Positions 7,784 through 18,300 of a stretch of DNA of 64,000 nt are shown one piece after another. A program made the position numbers and the translations under genes. The DNA comes from Saprospiraceae bacterium (GTDB lineage: Bacteria; Bacteroidota; Bacteroidia; Chitinophagales; Saprospiraceae). The notes beneath the pieces were generated by a model. The model was not told the DNA's origin. It did no database searches and saw only the letters and a list, made by a program, of their open reading frames with translations. Location: positions 3,410,001 through 3,474,000 of the forward strand of contig JADJXD010000001.1 in assembly GCA_016715985.1 (NCBI GenBank), read 5' to 3'. Each line of letters starts with the position of its first letter. Positions within the stretch are counted from its first letter, which is position 1.

Positions 7784-9055
7784 ATGAATTTTATAGAAGA
7801 ATTGCGATGGAGAGGAATGCTTCATGATGTCACGCCGGGTGTGGAAGAATATTTGAACGATAACATTACAACAGGATATATAGGTTTTGATCCGACAGCA
7901 CCGAGTATGACGATAGGGAATTTTGTACAGATTATGCTATTAAGGCTGTTCCAGCTTTCGGGCCACAGACCGGTGGTGTTGATGGGAGGTGCCACAGGTC
8001 GTATCGGAGACCCTTCTTTTAAAGAAAATGAAAGGGAATTAAAATCTTACGAAGAATTAGATAAAAACTTAAGTTTTCAGCAGGAGCAACTGAAAAAATT
8101 CCTAGATTTTGACGGTCCCAATGCCGCAATTATGGTCAATAATCTGGATTTTTATAAAAATATGAACGTTCTTGATTTTTTGAGAAATGCAGGAAAAACA
8201 CTGACTGTAAACTATATGATGAGCAAAGATTCCGTCAAAAAGCGATTGGAAACGGGCCTGTCGTTTACAGAATTTACTTATCAGTTGTTACAATCTTATG
8301 ATTTTCAACTTTTGTATGACCAATATGACTGCAAACTTCAGATGGGTGGATCGGACCAATGGGGAAATATCACTTCGGGAACAGAATTTATACGCCGCAA
8401 TTGTGAAGGGAAGGCGTATGCGATTACAACACCCTTACTGACCAAAGCAGACGGGACTAAGTTTGGTAAATCAGAAGCAGGGAATATCTGGTTGGATCCT
8501 GAGTTGACCAGTCCGTACAGGTTTTATCAGTTTTGGCTCAATGCTGATGATGCCGATATATTTAAATTTACAAAGTATTTCACATTAAAACCACGGGAAG
8601 AAATTGCAGCTTTGTTTGAAAAATTCGAAAACGACCCAAGACAAATTAAAGCATTACTTGCAGAAGAACTGACCAGACGGGTACATTCTGAAGAGGCGTT
8701 TGAATCTGTTATGCAGGTCAGCCATATTCTTTTTAATAAAGATTCAGATGCGGCATCTCTACTGTCAATGCCGGAGAATGTATTGGAAACGATCGCAGGA
8801 GAAATTCCGGCATTCGAAGTAGCAGGTTCTGTGTTTGACAATCCTGTGAATATCACTGATTTACTGGCAGAACATACTTCCATTTTAAGTTCAAAAAGTG
8901 ATGTCAGAAAAGCCATTCAAAATAATGCGGTGAGTGTCAATAAAATTAAAATATCCGGCCATGACGCCACTATATCGAAGTCAGACTTACTTCATGGAAA
9001 ATATCTGATGGTGGAGAATGGTAAAAAGAACAAGTTTATAATCAGGTCACTCTAA
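7784..9055 (+). CDS. tyrS: Tyrosine--tRNA ligase
   Basis: A full-length (423 residues) class I synthetase that charges tRNA-Tyr. The HIGH-equivalent is TAPSMTIGN (about residues 38-46) and the KMSKS-equivalent is KFGKS within ADGTKFGKSEAG (about 223-234). QMGGSDQWGN is the tyrosine/ATP pocket typical of TyrRS. The last ~60 residues (SDVRKAIQNNAVSVNK) are the S4-like RNA-binding domain. Length and motif order match the bacterial TyrRS type with KFGKS. Single gene with its own promoter, divergent from the permease operon. Confidence 0.97.
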   Translation: MNFIEELRWRGMLHDVTPGVEEYLNDNITTGYIGFDPTAPSMTIGNFVQIMLLRLFQLSGHRPVVLMGGATGRIGDPSFKENERELKSYEELDKNLSFQQEQLKKFLDFDGPNAAIMVNNLDFYKNMNVLDFLRNAGKTLTVNYMMSKDSVKKRLETGLSFTEFTYQLLQSYDFQLLYDQYDCKLQMGGSDQWGNITSGTEFIRRNCEGKAYAITTPLLTKADGTKFGKSEAGNIWLDPELTSPYRFYQFWLNADDADIFKFTKYFTLKPREEIAALFEKFENDPRQIKALLAEELTRRVHSEEAFESVMQVSHILFNKDSDAASLLSMPENVLETIAGEIPAFEVAGSVFDNPVNITDLLAEHTSILSSKSDVRKAIQNNAVSVNKIKISGHDATISKSDLLHGKYLMVENGKKNKFIIRSL

Positions 9056-9058
9056 TTT

Positions 9059-9088
9059 TTTGTGTTTTCCGGAATAAATGTATATTTG
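9059..9088 (+). promoter_or_regulatory. Full promoter, TTTG-N18-TATATTTG
   Basis: A -33 TTTG (9059-9062) and a -7 TATATTTG (9081-9088) at the spacing expected for Bacteroidota housekeeping sigma. It starts 21 nt before the zinc-finger gene and overlaps the end of tyrS. Confidence 0.6.
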
Positions 9089-9108
9089 TATAAACTTAAC
9101 ACACAAAT

Positions 9109-9471
9109 ATGGAAAAACCAAAATGTCCGGAATGTGGTGACGAATATACAGGCAGACGAGATAAAAAATTTTGCAGCGATCAATGCCGTACTGCTTTCTA
9201 TAACAGGCAGAACAGCGATCAGAGTAAGTTTATGAAGAACATCAATAACATTCTGAGAAAAAACAGAAGAATACTGATGGAACTGAACCCTGACGGGAAA
9301 ACCAAAGTGACAAAAACGGATCTGCTGGATGAAGGATTTAAATTTGCATATTTTACGAATGAATATGTCACAAAAAATGGTAATACATACCGATTTTGTT
9401 ACGAACAAGGATATCTCAGATTGGAAGATAATCTGTATGCTCTCGTTATCAGAAAGGAGTACGTTGAATAA
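9109..9471 (+). CDS. Small zinc-ribbon protein
   Basis: A 120-residue protein with an N-terminal treble-clef or zinc-ribbon: Cys6, Cys9, Cys22 and Cys26 in CPEC...FCSDQC. The RTAFYN stretch that follows resembles small DUF2116-like proteins of Bacteroidota. The remaining ~80 residues are basic then beta-rich and end in LEDNLYALVIRKE. Nucleic-acid binding is plausible but unproven. It has its own promoter and precedes osmC by 51 nt on the same strand. Confidence 0.75.
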   Translation: MEKPKCPECGDEYTGRRDKKFCSDQCRTAFYNRQNSDQSKFMKNINNILRKNRRILMELNPDGKTKVTKTDLLDEGFKFAYFTNEYVTKNGNTYRFCYEQGYLRLEDNLYALVIRKEYVE

Positions 9472-9522
9472 AACATTGAAAAAATCAGCAACAATTTAAT
9501 TTTTTAAAATCATAATAATCAA

Positions 9523-9915
9523 ATGGAAGTTATCATTCAATCCACCCACGGAGATTTAAATTTTAAGGGAACCAATGAAAGGGGACAAAGCATACAACTC
9601 TCCGGGAATAAAGAAGCAGTAAGTCCTATGGAAGCGGTACTCATGGCAGCAGCAGGGTGTAGCTCCATCGATGTGGAGTTATTTCTGAAAAAAATGAGAC
9701 AGGATATAAAAAGTATTTTGGTCAAAGTGACGGGAGAAAGAGTCGATGCTGTTCCGGCCGTATTCAGTTCCATTCACATGCATTACATTCTCACAGGAGA
9801 TATCAAAGAAGCAAAAGCCAAACAAGCAATTGAAATGTCTATTGAAAAGTATTGTTCGGTATCTATCATGCTGGGAGCTACCGTAAAAATTTCGCATAGT
9901 TTTGAAATCACTTAA
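9523..9915 (+). CDS. OsmC/Ohr-family peroxidase-like protein
   Basis: A 130-residue OsmC-fold protein. The two family cysteines are present: Cys46 in AAAGCSSID at the start of the central helix, and Cys111 in EKYCSVS. In OsmC/Ohr enzymes they reduce organic hydroperoxides through a disulfide. The spacing and the short length suit the YhfA-like OsmC branch rather than Ohr. It is cytoplasmic. A palindromic element at 9986-10033 follows it and may end transcription. Confidence 0.85.
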   Translation: MEVIIQSTHGDLNFKGTNERGQSIQLSGNKEAVSPMEAVLMAAAGCSSIDVELFLKKMRQDIKSILVKVTGERVDAVPAVFSSIHMHYILTGDIKEAKAKQAIEMSIEKYCSVSIMLGATVKISHSFEIT

Positions 9916-10166
9916 TCTAACATGAATTCGATTACTAATACATTCATTTCCAATAATTTATACTTCAAATCCAAATTTTAGTAAATACCCTGAAAGGGTA
10001 TAATATTTATAGCCCTGGGGTTGAAACCCGGGGTAAAAATTAAATAAGACCTAATTTTGGCGGGATTTTTGCTAAAAAATGCAAAAATTGTGACAAAATT
10101 ATATCGAACTCATGTTAATTTAAATCAATTGTCGAACTTCACAAGGTAGATTAAATCTCAAGGTTC
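9916..10166. other. Intergenic stretch with palindromic element
   Basis: Holds two adjacent inverted repeats: TACCC-TGAAA-GGGTA (9986-10000), and GGGTT-GA-AACCC (10018-10029) flanked by CCC/GGG. This looks like a dispersed repeat or terminator between convergent units (osmC and the toxin relic). I see no gene. Confidence 0.55.
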
Positions 10167-10280
10167 TCAAGTCAGACTTGTCATAAGTTGGGCGAACTCA
10201 CCTCTTAATGAAGGAAATTTTTTTACCAATCTCTTGAGTTCTTTCTCAAAGCGATGAGTTGGATAAATATTATAACTCAT
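10167..10280 (-). pseudogene. Truncated RelE/ParE-type toxin remnant
   Basis: The ATG (10280-10278) lies inside the last codons of the antitoxin gene, the normal overlap for such pairs. It reads MSYNIYPTHRFEKELKRL..., a good match to the start of RelE-family toxins, including the FEKELKRL helix. It then stops at TGA (10169-10167) after only 37 codons, against about 85-110 normally. No continuation in another frame restores the C-terminal catalytic strands, so the toxin is broken. Confidence 0.65.
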
Positions 10281-10479
10281 TTAGTAGATCTTCCGCTTTT
10301 TTTAATTTGATTTTTCCTTGTTTATGTAACTTTACTTGTTGGGCAGCCTCAGACAGGTCTTCCCATAATCCAACTGCTCCGGGGCTTACAGACTTTACAT
10401 TTTTTACAAATGAAAGACTTTTTAAAACTTTCATTCCAAAATTGGCATCATTATCCTGAATTTCTACTAATACTTTCAC
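10270..10479 (-). CDS. Antitoxin of a decayed RelE-type module
   Basis: A 69-residue protein, MKVLVEIQDNDANFGMKVL..., ending KLKKAEDLLNEL. It has the standard shape of small Bacteroidota antitoxins: an N-terminal strand for dimerisation, helices, and a C-terminal toxin-neutralising segment with the conserved AxDLLxEL. It appears intact while its downstream toxin partner is truncated. It may now be an orphan antitoxin or be able to neutralise related toxins elsewhere. Confidence 0.7.
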   Translation of the reverse strand: MKVLVEIQDNDANFGMKVLKSLSFVKNVKSVSPGAVGLWEDLSEAAQQVKLHKQGKIKLKKAEDLLNEL

Positions 10480-10925
10480 AATACAACTTTTGATTAAAAA
10501 ATGAAATAAAATATTTATTTAAAAGTAAACGCATATCCTAATAATTTAGTTCTTTTAGATTATTTAAAAGCTATATTAAAGCTGACAAATGCAGGATTTA
10601 CAATAACTGATTCTGACTTATCCCTTTATACAGCTGTTTTGATTCAAAAACAACCTGCTTCGACTTTCATTTTTTGAGAAAAAGTACGGAACTGCCCACC
10701 TTTGTGTCATGAAATCAAAAAACGTGTTTCTCTTTTTTGCTTGACTTTATCGGAAGTATGCTTGGATTCGTCTGAATAAACCATTGACCATGCAACATAT
10801 CATTAACCGAAATCGTCTTTATTGTGATTTAAATTTTAAATAATGTCTTTTAGCAAATTTTAAATCTGCAAGACTTTTTAAAATTGTAAACATTTATTCA
10901 TTAATCAAATTAAAAAATTTAAGTT
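10480..10925. other. Gene-free stretch
   Basis: AT-rich. I found no ORF with a recognisable product, no clear promoter box and no strong hairpin. It probably contains the leaders of the divergent antitoxin and 10926 genes. Confidence 0.5.
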
Positions 10926-11171
10926 ATGTCAAATTATATCAGTATCAGCGGACCTTTTGCAAGTGGATTGAGACCAAAATCCTTTTTCTCTGAAACAAAA
11001 GAAATATACAGGTCCAAATTAATGAACTCTGAAGCCGGCGTCAAAGCGCCAAAATCTAAGTATCATTTTGAAAGCTCTGAAAAAGGAAGTGAAAATCCTG
11101 TTTACAATGAGTTTATGGTAATGGCTCCCTGGATCTTAGCCGGATCAGTCCTTTTGTTGAGTTTCTTTTAA
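10926..11171 (+). CDS. Small C-terminally anchored membrane protein
   Basis: An 81-residue hypothetical protein. Residues 1-60 are polar and probably disordered. Residues ~64-81 (VMAPWILAGSVLLLSFF) form a single hydrophobic helix at the very C-terminus, as in tail-anchored proteins. An ATG with a purine-rich lead (AAAAAATTTAAGTT) starts it. No homologous family comes to mind and I offer no function. Confidence 0.5.
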   Translation: MSNYISISGPFASGLRPKSFFSETKEIYRSKLMNSEAGVKAPKSKYHFESSEKGSENPVYNEFMVMAPWILAGSVLLLSFF

Positions 11172-11342
11172 TAGCTACATCCTGTTTTTTCCCGAATATA
11201 TGCTTATTGAGGTGAAGTCGAATTAAAAGTTGATTTGAACTTAGCCTCAATAAGCCCACTTACAACAAATATTTTTGCGTAATAATTGAAGAAATAAAAG
11301 TTATTAATATCTTTAAAACTTTTATTAATCAAAACGCAAACA

Positions 11343-12557
11343 ATGAACAGGTACATTCAAATCCAACTTTCTGCCATGATGTTTCTGCAGTTTTTTATCT
11401 GGGGAGCATGGTTTGTGACATTAGGTACTTTTTTGGGAAATAATATGAGTGCATCCGGCAGTGAAATCGGTCAGGCATTCAGTACACAGTCCTGGGGAGC
11501 GATTATAGCACCCTTTATTATTGGCTTGATAGCTGACAGATTTTTTAATGCTGAAAAGATATTGGGCATTCTTCATCTGGTGGGTGCTTTTCTGATGTAT
11601 CAGATGGCTTCAGCTGAATCATTCACCAACTTTTATCCACTGGTATTGGGCTACATGATTGTCTATATGCCCACTTTGGCATTGGTCAACTCCGTATCTT
11701 TCAATCAGATGAAGGATCCCGCAAAAGAGTTTTCATATATCCGTGTTTTTGGCACAGTGGGATGGATCATCGCCGGTCTCGCTATCAGTTATCTTTTCAA
11801 ATGGGACAATACGGAATCCATTGCTGCCGGAATGTTGAAAAATACTTTTTTGCTCGCAGGAGGAGCAGCTTTGGTTTTGGGTTTGTTGAGTTTTTTCCTT
11901 CCCGCTACACCACCCACTGCTGATAAAAATGAAAAAATAAAAATTGCAGATATACTCGGATTGGATGCGCTGAAATTACTGAAAGACAGAAATTTTCTGA
12001 TCTTTTTTATATCCTCCGTTTTGATCTGTATTCCACTGGCATTTTACTACCAAAATGCCAATCCTTTTCTGGTGTATGAAGGGATGGATAATCCTACCGG
12101 AAAGATGACCATCGGGCAAGTATCAGAGATTGTTTTTATGCTGTTGCTACCTGTATTCTTCAAAAAATATGGATTTAAAAACACCATTCTCGTAGGTATG
12201 CTGGCATGGGCGTTGAGATATGTGCTTTTTGCTTTCGGGGATGCGGGATCACTGTCCTTTATGCTACTGATCGGGATTGCGTTGCATGGTATTTGTTATG
12301 ACTTCTTTTTTGTAAGCGGACAGATTTATACAGATGCAAAAGCAGGTCCGAAAATCAAAAGTGCTGCTCAGGGATTAATCACGCTGGCCACTTATGGACT
12401 CGGGATGCTCATTGGATTTTGGGTCTCCGGAAAAATCGTGGAAGCCCACACCAACGACTGGCAAACGATTTGGTTATATCCGGCTGCATTTGCCTTTGTG
12501 ATTCTCCTTTTATTTGCTTTTGTATTTAAAAATGAAAAAATCGAATACAAAGCCTGA
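11343..12557 (+). CDS. Nucleoside:H+ symporter-type MFS transporter
   Basis: A 404-residue inner-membrane protein with about 12 hydrophobic segments. The start (RYIQIQLSAMMFLQFFIWGAWFVTLGTF) is the hallmark of the NupG/XapB nucleoside:proton symporter branch, and GLIADRFFNAEKIL is the A-like loop motif after helix 2. It is the first gene of a tight operon: its TGA overlaps the next ATG by 1 nt, and the third gene is a Gfo/Idh oxidoreductase. In Bacteroidota these transporters often sit beside sugar oxidoreductases, so the substrate may be a sugar or sugar derivative rather than a nucleoside. Confidence 0.85.
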   Translation: MNRYIQIQLSAMMFLQFFIWGAWFVTLGTFLGNNMSASGSEIGQAFSTQSWGAIIAPFIIGLIADRFFNAEKILGILHLVGAFLMYQMASAESFTNFYPLVLGYMIVYMPTLALVNSVSFNQMKDPAKEFSYIRVFGTVGWIIAGLAISYLFKWDNTESIAAGMLKNTFLLAGGAALVLGLLSFFLPATPPTADKNEKIKIADILGLDALKLLKDRNFLIFFISSVLICIPLAFYYQNANPFLVYEGMDNPTGKMTIGQVSEIVFMLLLPVFFKKYGFKNTILVGMLAWALRYVLFAFGDAGSLSFMLLIGIALHGICYDFFFVSGQIYTDAKAGPKIKSAAQGLITLATYGLGMLIGFWVSGKIVEAHTNDWQTIWLYPAAFAFVILLLFAFVFKNEKIEYKA

Positions 12558-13702
12558 TGCAAAAATCCAATGACACAACTTCAGGCCAAAAACTGAATTT
12601 TGCACTTCCGGTACTTACATTTACAGTGAGTATCTGGTTGGGATGTATTTTAGTAATAAGCCGTGAAATGCTTGAATTATCTTGGTTTCAGACCAATATA
12701 TTATCTGCTTCTGTTTTAATAAACGCCGGAATTTCCGGATGGGTCAGCTTTTCTCCAAAATTTCAAAAATCCGGAAGTTTTTTTTTAGCCCTTTTATTAG
12801 CAGCAATAAGTGGCATGACAATATTTTTACCAAACTACTTTTTATATCTGGCAGGATCATTGGTCTTAGGCTTTTTGGTCGGGATTCAATTATCTGGCTG
12901 TTTTCGCTCAGGAAATATAGAGTCAACTTCAAAAAGCATAGTCCCGGTTACCTTTGCTTTGGCAGCAGGTGCATGGATTTGTGTTTTTAAGCCTGAAAGT
13001 ATAGTTGTAACTGCTTTGATAGTTTTGGCTATGATTATATACTTTTTTCTGGCCATTCGATCAGGAAAAAATATTGCCATGCCGGATTCTGTTGCTGAGC
13101 GTTTGTCTAATGAAGGAAAGAGTCCTATGCTTTTTTTGAAAATAGCAGCAATAGTCCTGATTGTTGTGACAGAAGTTGTATTCGGTTTCTGGCATCTTTT
13201 ATTGCCGGTCAAAGAAGGAAATGTTTTTATTCCGTTTGTCCTACCGATATTCCTGACTTTGTTAGCGATATTTCGGATTTTGGCAAGAAAAATTTCCAAC
13301 TTCTCATTGCTTTGGATATATATTTTTTCTGTTCTGTCAATGTTTTCATTAGGGATGTTTTATACGCTATCGCCGATATTGTTTGTGATCGTTTTTGCGC
13401 TTTCAGTAGCTTATCTTTATCCGGCTTTGGTCGGAACGTTTGACCTTTATCATTTTCAATATAAGATCATCCGTTTTTCATTTCTGATAGCAGGGTTTTA
13501 TATGATCATTTCAGGATTTGCGGCAGATCAGCATCTGATAAAAATCACGGATTTAAAATTGCCCGAAAATGTTTTTACTTTATCTTTGATTCAGAATGTT
13601 GTAAAAGACCTGGTGGTTTTACCGGGATTTTTAGTTATAATTTCCGGAGTGCTGTTTTTAAAAAGAAGAAGTTTGTTTAATATTCAAAGCCAAAACAAAT
13701 GA
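12557..13702 (+). CDS. Unknown polytopic membrane protein
   Basis: A 381-residue, very hydrophobic protein with about 11-12 predicted helices, so probably transporter-like. I cannot assign it to a named family. It has no A-motif such as GxxxDRxGRR, so a divergent MFS member is only a possibility. Its start overlaps the symporter stop (TGATG) and its end overlaps the oxidoreductase start by 4 nt (ATGA). Translation of the three genes is therefore coupled, and a shared pathway is likely. Confidence 0.7.
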   Translation: MQKSNDTTSGQKLNFALPVLTFTVSIWLGCILVISREMLELSWFQTNILSASVLINAGISGWVSFSPKFQKSGSFFLALLLAAISGMTIFLPNYFLYLAGSLVLGFLVGIQLSGCFRSGNIESTSKSIVPVTFALAAGAWICVFKPESIVVTALIVLAMIIYFFLAIRSGKNIAMPDSVAERLSNEGKSPMLFLKIAAIVLIVVTEVVFGFWHLLLPVKEGNVFIPFVLPIFLTLLAIFRILARKISNFSLLWIYIFSVLSMFSLGMFYTLSPILFVIVFALSVAYLYPALVGTFDLYHFQYKIIRFSFLIAGFYMIISGFAADQHLIKITDLKLPENVFTLSLIQNVVKDLVVLPGFLVIISGVLFLKRRSLFNIQSQNK

Positions 13703-15063
13703 TAACCAGACGAGACATGTTGCGGACGATCGGACTGGCCGCATTGACCGGTCCTTTAGCAGAATACACACTAATCGCTAAAGAATACGATCCGTATTTT
13801 GCCTTTAACACCCAAAAGTCTTCGACAAAACTGAAAGCTATCGTCATCGGAGCCGGAAATCGAGGCAACGTCTATGCCGGATACGCTGCAAAATATCCCG
13901 ATGAACTCGAAATTGTCGGTGTCGCAGAACCTATTGCAGCACGTAGAACTAAATTCAGTAAAACTTACAGTATATCCCCTGAAAATCAATTCACCACCTG
14001 GGAACATGTCTTTCAAAAGCCGAAATTTGCCGATATCGTCATCGTGACCACACCGGATAATCTGCATTACGGACCTGCGATGGCAGCACTTGAAGTGGGC
14101 TATGATATGCTTCTCGAAAAACCAATAGCACAGACCTGGGAAGAATGCAGCGAAATTCTTAAAAAACAAAAAGAAAACAAGGCAATTGTTGCGGTGTGTC
14201 ATGTGCTGAGATATTCACCCTATTACAGAAAAGTGAAAGAAGTAATCGATTCTGGTGTTTTGGGAGCCATGGTAAGTATGCAGCATTTTGAACCGATACA
14301 TCATATACACATGTCACATTCCTTCGTGCGGGGCAACTGGCATAAAGAAGCGGACACCAATCCGATCATTCTCGCCAAATCCTGCCACGATCTCGATATC
14401 ATCCGATGGTGGGTAGGCAAACCCTGTAAATACCTTTCTTCATTCGGATCTTTGAAATGGTTTAAAGCGTCCAACGCACCCGCAGGTAGTACTGCAAGAT
14501 GTACCGATGGTTGTGCTGCGGAAGCCAATTGCCCGTATTCTGCACTCAAAATTTATCATCGGGACCGTACATATCTACATCACTTTGATCTCCCTGAAGA
14601 TAAAAGTCAACACGGTGATGTCATCATGAAATATCTGAGAGAAAGTAACTATGGCAAATGTGTATATCGGTGTGAGAATGATGTAGCCGATCATCAGATT
14701 GTATCTATGGAGTTTGAAGATGAGATTACCGTCTCTTTTAATATGGAAGCATTTACAGATTATCACGGCAGACGGACCCGTATTATGGGGTCAATGGGAT
14801 GTCTGGAAGGAGACGAGGATGTCCTGAGAGTAGCAGATTTCCGTACCAAAGAAGTCATTGAGTGGCGGACAAAAGATCATGTGACGATCAGTTCGGGACA
14901 CGCAGGAGGGGATTATGGATTGGTCAGAGATTTCCTGCTTGCGGTGGACAAAAAAGATGCATCATTACTGAGCTCGACCCTTGATGCGTCGATGGAGAGC
15001 CATCAGATGGGATTTTTGGCGGAGGAGAGCCGGAAGAAGAGAGTGACGGTGCGGGTGGGGTAG
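13699..15063 (+). CDS. Gfo/Idh/MocA-family oxidoreductase with twin-arginine start
   Basis: A 454-residue NAD(P)-dependent dehydrogenase of the Gfo/Idh/MocA type, or a GH109-like glycosidase of the same fold. The start MITRRDMLRTIGLAALTG resembles a Tat signal (RR then hydrophobic), which suggests export as a folded cofactor-bound protein. The Rossmann motif is VIGAGNRGNVYAG (about residues 49-61). EKPIAQTWEEC has the conserved EKP lysine, and KSCHDLDIIRWW the catalytic-region His/Asp. An unusual CTDGCAAEANC stretch (around 271-281) has three closely spaced cysteines. It is the last gene of the symporter operon. Confidence 0.88.
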   Translation: MITRRDMLRTIGLAALTGPLAEYTLIAKEYDPYFAFNTQKSSTKLKAIVIGAGNRGNVYAGYAAKYPDELEIVGVAEPIAARRTKFSKTYSISPENQFTTWEHVFQKPKFADIVIVTTPDNLHYGPAMAALEVGYDMLLEKPIAQTWEECSEILKKQKENKAIVAVCHVLRYSPYYRKVKEVIDSGVLGAMVSMQHFEPIHHIHMSHSFVRGNWHKEADTNPIILAKSCHDLDIIRWWVGKPCKYLSSFGSLKWFKASNAPAGSTARCTDGCAAEANCPYSALKIYHRDRTYLHHFDLPEDKSQHGDVIMKYLRESNYGKCVYRCENDVADHQIVSMEFEDEITVSFNMEAFTDYHGRRTRIMGSMGCLEGDEDVLRVADFRTKEVIEWRTKDHVTISSGHAGGDYGLVRDFLLAVDKKDASLLSSTLDASMESHQMGFLAEESRKKRVTVRVG

Positions 15064-15325
15064 GGGTATGTTTAAAAAGTAATTACTTAATTTCAATTTC
15101 TAGAAATCCAGAATGTGGATTTCATATCATTCCGATCAGTAATGGAAGTGCTTTGGAATCGCATCCTAAATCCATTCCATGTATTCTTAGGAAAGGTATA
15201 GAGTTAAGTATATGCTTATAGTTGTATTTGGTTTTCTTTGGGAATGTAAGATGAAAGTGAATATTTTCTCTTTAATAAAATTTTATTTACAAAATTTTCA
15301 ATGAATTAAGGTTTTTGAAAATAAT

Positions 15326-18300
15326 CTATTGACCATTTAATTTCTCCCACACTCGTTTATATTCTTCACCACTTAACCTCGATCCAGCAGGACTCACGCT
15401 TTCCCATATTTCGCGATCTTGATTTCTAAGCCAATTATTAACAGAATCTGTTGGTTGGGAGAAAATTTCGCCATTCACTGCTGTATTGTACAATTGGCCT
15501 AAACGGTTGGCAATGCTTCTCGGAATGTTATTCTTTCGCATTAACACGCCTTCATCGGTATTGACACCATAGTGCAGGTAGGAAGGAAGATTTGCCATCC
15601 GTTTTTTATCAACCGCGGACAGACTATCCCAATCAACTCCACTTGTTGGCATACTTTGCAAAGCCGCTAAGCCCCATGTGGCGGAATGAGCTACAACTTT
15701 ATATAAAGCTTGTGTAGTTTTCCGAATCGCATCATTCAAATCATCATCAGGGTAAAACTGCCCTGCGATTCGTGAAACAGATTGCCCATTAACCCAATCA
15801 ATTATTAATCTTGCAATGCTTGACTGATCTAATGGTCTTTCACTTGAACTCAGTGTTTCTATTGACTTTCGTATCTCATAAGTATTTAGCATTATGCCTA
15901 CCAGTTTTTGCATGCTTCGATTTTGTTCTGAGAACAGTTGGTCTCTATTCCAATCATTTGGTGTAATACCTGATGTTGCTAATCTACCAATCATTTGTCT
16001 AACTGAAATAGATGAAAAACCAGTAGTATCGGACATCTTTGCATCAGCTAATGAAATGGAATTCGCATACCTTCTAATGTTTTCTCTTAAGAATGTTTTC
16101 TTATCCGCAGGTAATTGACGGTAGCCTAAAGTGCCTTGCAATTTTTGTTCCAATTGTGCCAAAAAGACTTCCTGACTTTGCACTTGCTTTCTGAGATGAG
16201 AAATATATTGAAGAATGGCTGACCATCTTTCATCAACGAAAAGCCATCTTTCAAAACTAAAATCTGCGTGTTTCAACGCATTATCAATGGCATCTACCAA
16301 CTGAGATAATAATACTCCTGATGCAGAATGCACATATTCAGCAACCTTGTAATAGTCTTGCTCATTTCTGGTTGTCATACCAACCCAGCCCATACTATCT
16401 TGCCCTGTGCGACCAACTCTTCCCGCCAAGTTCCAGAAATCACGAACTGGCATGTCATAAGTACCTGTTTTACTTTTATAGACGTATGATCCCATTATCA
16501 CAGCTGAAATTGGAAAATTAATTCCTTGTGCAATTGTGGTAGTTGCAACTAAAGCCTGCAACTTCTCATTTGTCATTAAATCTTCAATTAAAAAGCGAAT
16601 CTCATCAGGTAACGCAGAGCTATGAACTGCAATCCGTCTACTCAAATACCGTGCTAAAGGGAAATCAGTGCCCAGCTCACTTTGCACTAATTTGATTAAT
16701 AAATCTACATCATCATCATGATCAAAACTTTCATCTGAATCTTCAAATAAAGTTTCAGCAATGGCATATGTTTCATTTGGATCAGATGCCAAGACAATTA
16801 ATGGTGATGAAGGATTTAAATAATTAGCCCCAACAGTCTTTGCAATTTTTACTTTTGACGCTCTAGCCTGAGATGCTGTTTCATCCGTTGTTCCTTGAAA
16901 CAATGGAATTGCTTCCCCAACTTCAAACGTTCCTTTATCTGTATGTAATGTTCTCAATACATAGTCATACGCCCTTTTTTCACCTTCTATTTGAATTGCT
17001 CCAATAACCCGTTCATTAGGTTGCCACCAATCCAATTCTAAATTGATAACCTGCCCTCTGTCCGGAGCCAGCCAATTGACTATTTCATCAGAGTTAGAAA
17101 TATCGGGTGTCATTAACAAGAAATTCGCTTCTTGACAATCGTTTTTAATTGTTGACAACAGGAACTCAAGGTTTAAGCCTCTTTGTTTTTCTTCTATGTT
17201 GTGCGCTTCGTCCACTACTATTAAAACTAAGGCTCTTTGTTCTGTAGTGCCAAGACCTTGACGAACAAGAAGGTTCATTTTTTCATAGGTGGTTACAAGA
17301 ACATCAAACGTGGTTTGATTGCCGTTTTCTTCTACCAAGTGTTGCTCAAATCCATCCAATTCAATAGCGCCACTTGCTTTTTCCACACATAACCCAATAT
17401 TGCCTAAATCTCTTTTAAGTTGGTTATAAATCTGGTTAACCAATGCCTTTGTTGGAACTACATATGCAACCCAACCACCCTGATTTCTGAATTGATTCAA
17501 GGCTTGTAAAATCCGGTACTCTGCAATGAGTGTTTTGCCGCTGGAAGTCGGTAGATTTACAACAATTGCCCGATGTGCAGGATTTAGTAGCTGTCCTTCT
17601 AAAATTGATTCCTTTTGAGGGTATAGTAACTCAAAACGCCCTTTTTCCTGACGACTAACATATCGATTGAAATGTGTAACCCAATTGTTGATTCCTCTTG
17701 TGTTGTGCCAAATGGTGTTTCTGACCATTTTTACGGCAAATGCTTCAAAGAATTGATAGATCAAGCTCAAACTTATATTGCCTGACTTTTGGGCATACTC
17801 ACCTGAAATCTGTAAATGATAACGCAGCTGATCTTCCGGTTCTAATGGCCTCCCTTCCAATAAATATTGGCCCAGAATATCGATGCTTTTGGCGAAATGA
17901 TACAAAGACACCAATTCAGCCGCTCCAAAAGGACGACTTTCCTCATTGACCTGATTAAGAAAGTTTGCCTCAAACTGTTGTTGTTCGATTCTAAGTTGAT
18001 TTATAAGCTCTACAGCATCACTTACATTTCGCCAATTTTCTTTTTTTACTAATTGCACGATAGCCTTGAAAGAAACGGTCAGGATTCTATTGTTCCAGTT
18101 ATCAACAAGCTCAATGCTTCCTATCTGTTCTTCAAGACCTTTTAGGTATTGCTTTACAAAATGCCAGTGCTCGCCTAAATATCCGAATGAAATCAGCTTT
18201 AAAGTCTCATAAACGAAATACTCACTTTCAATAATTGCAGGTAGTTGACTGGCAATATCAAAATAGGTAGAGCACAAGGATTTGAATTCGTTTGACGTTT

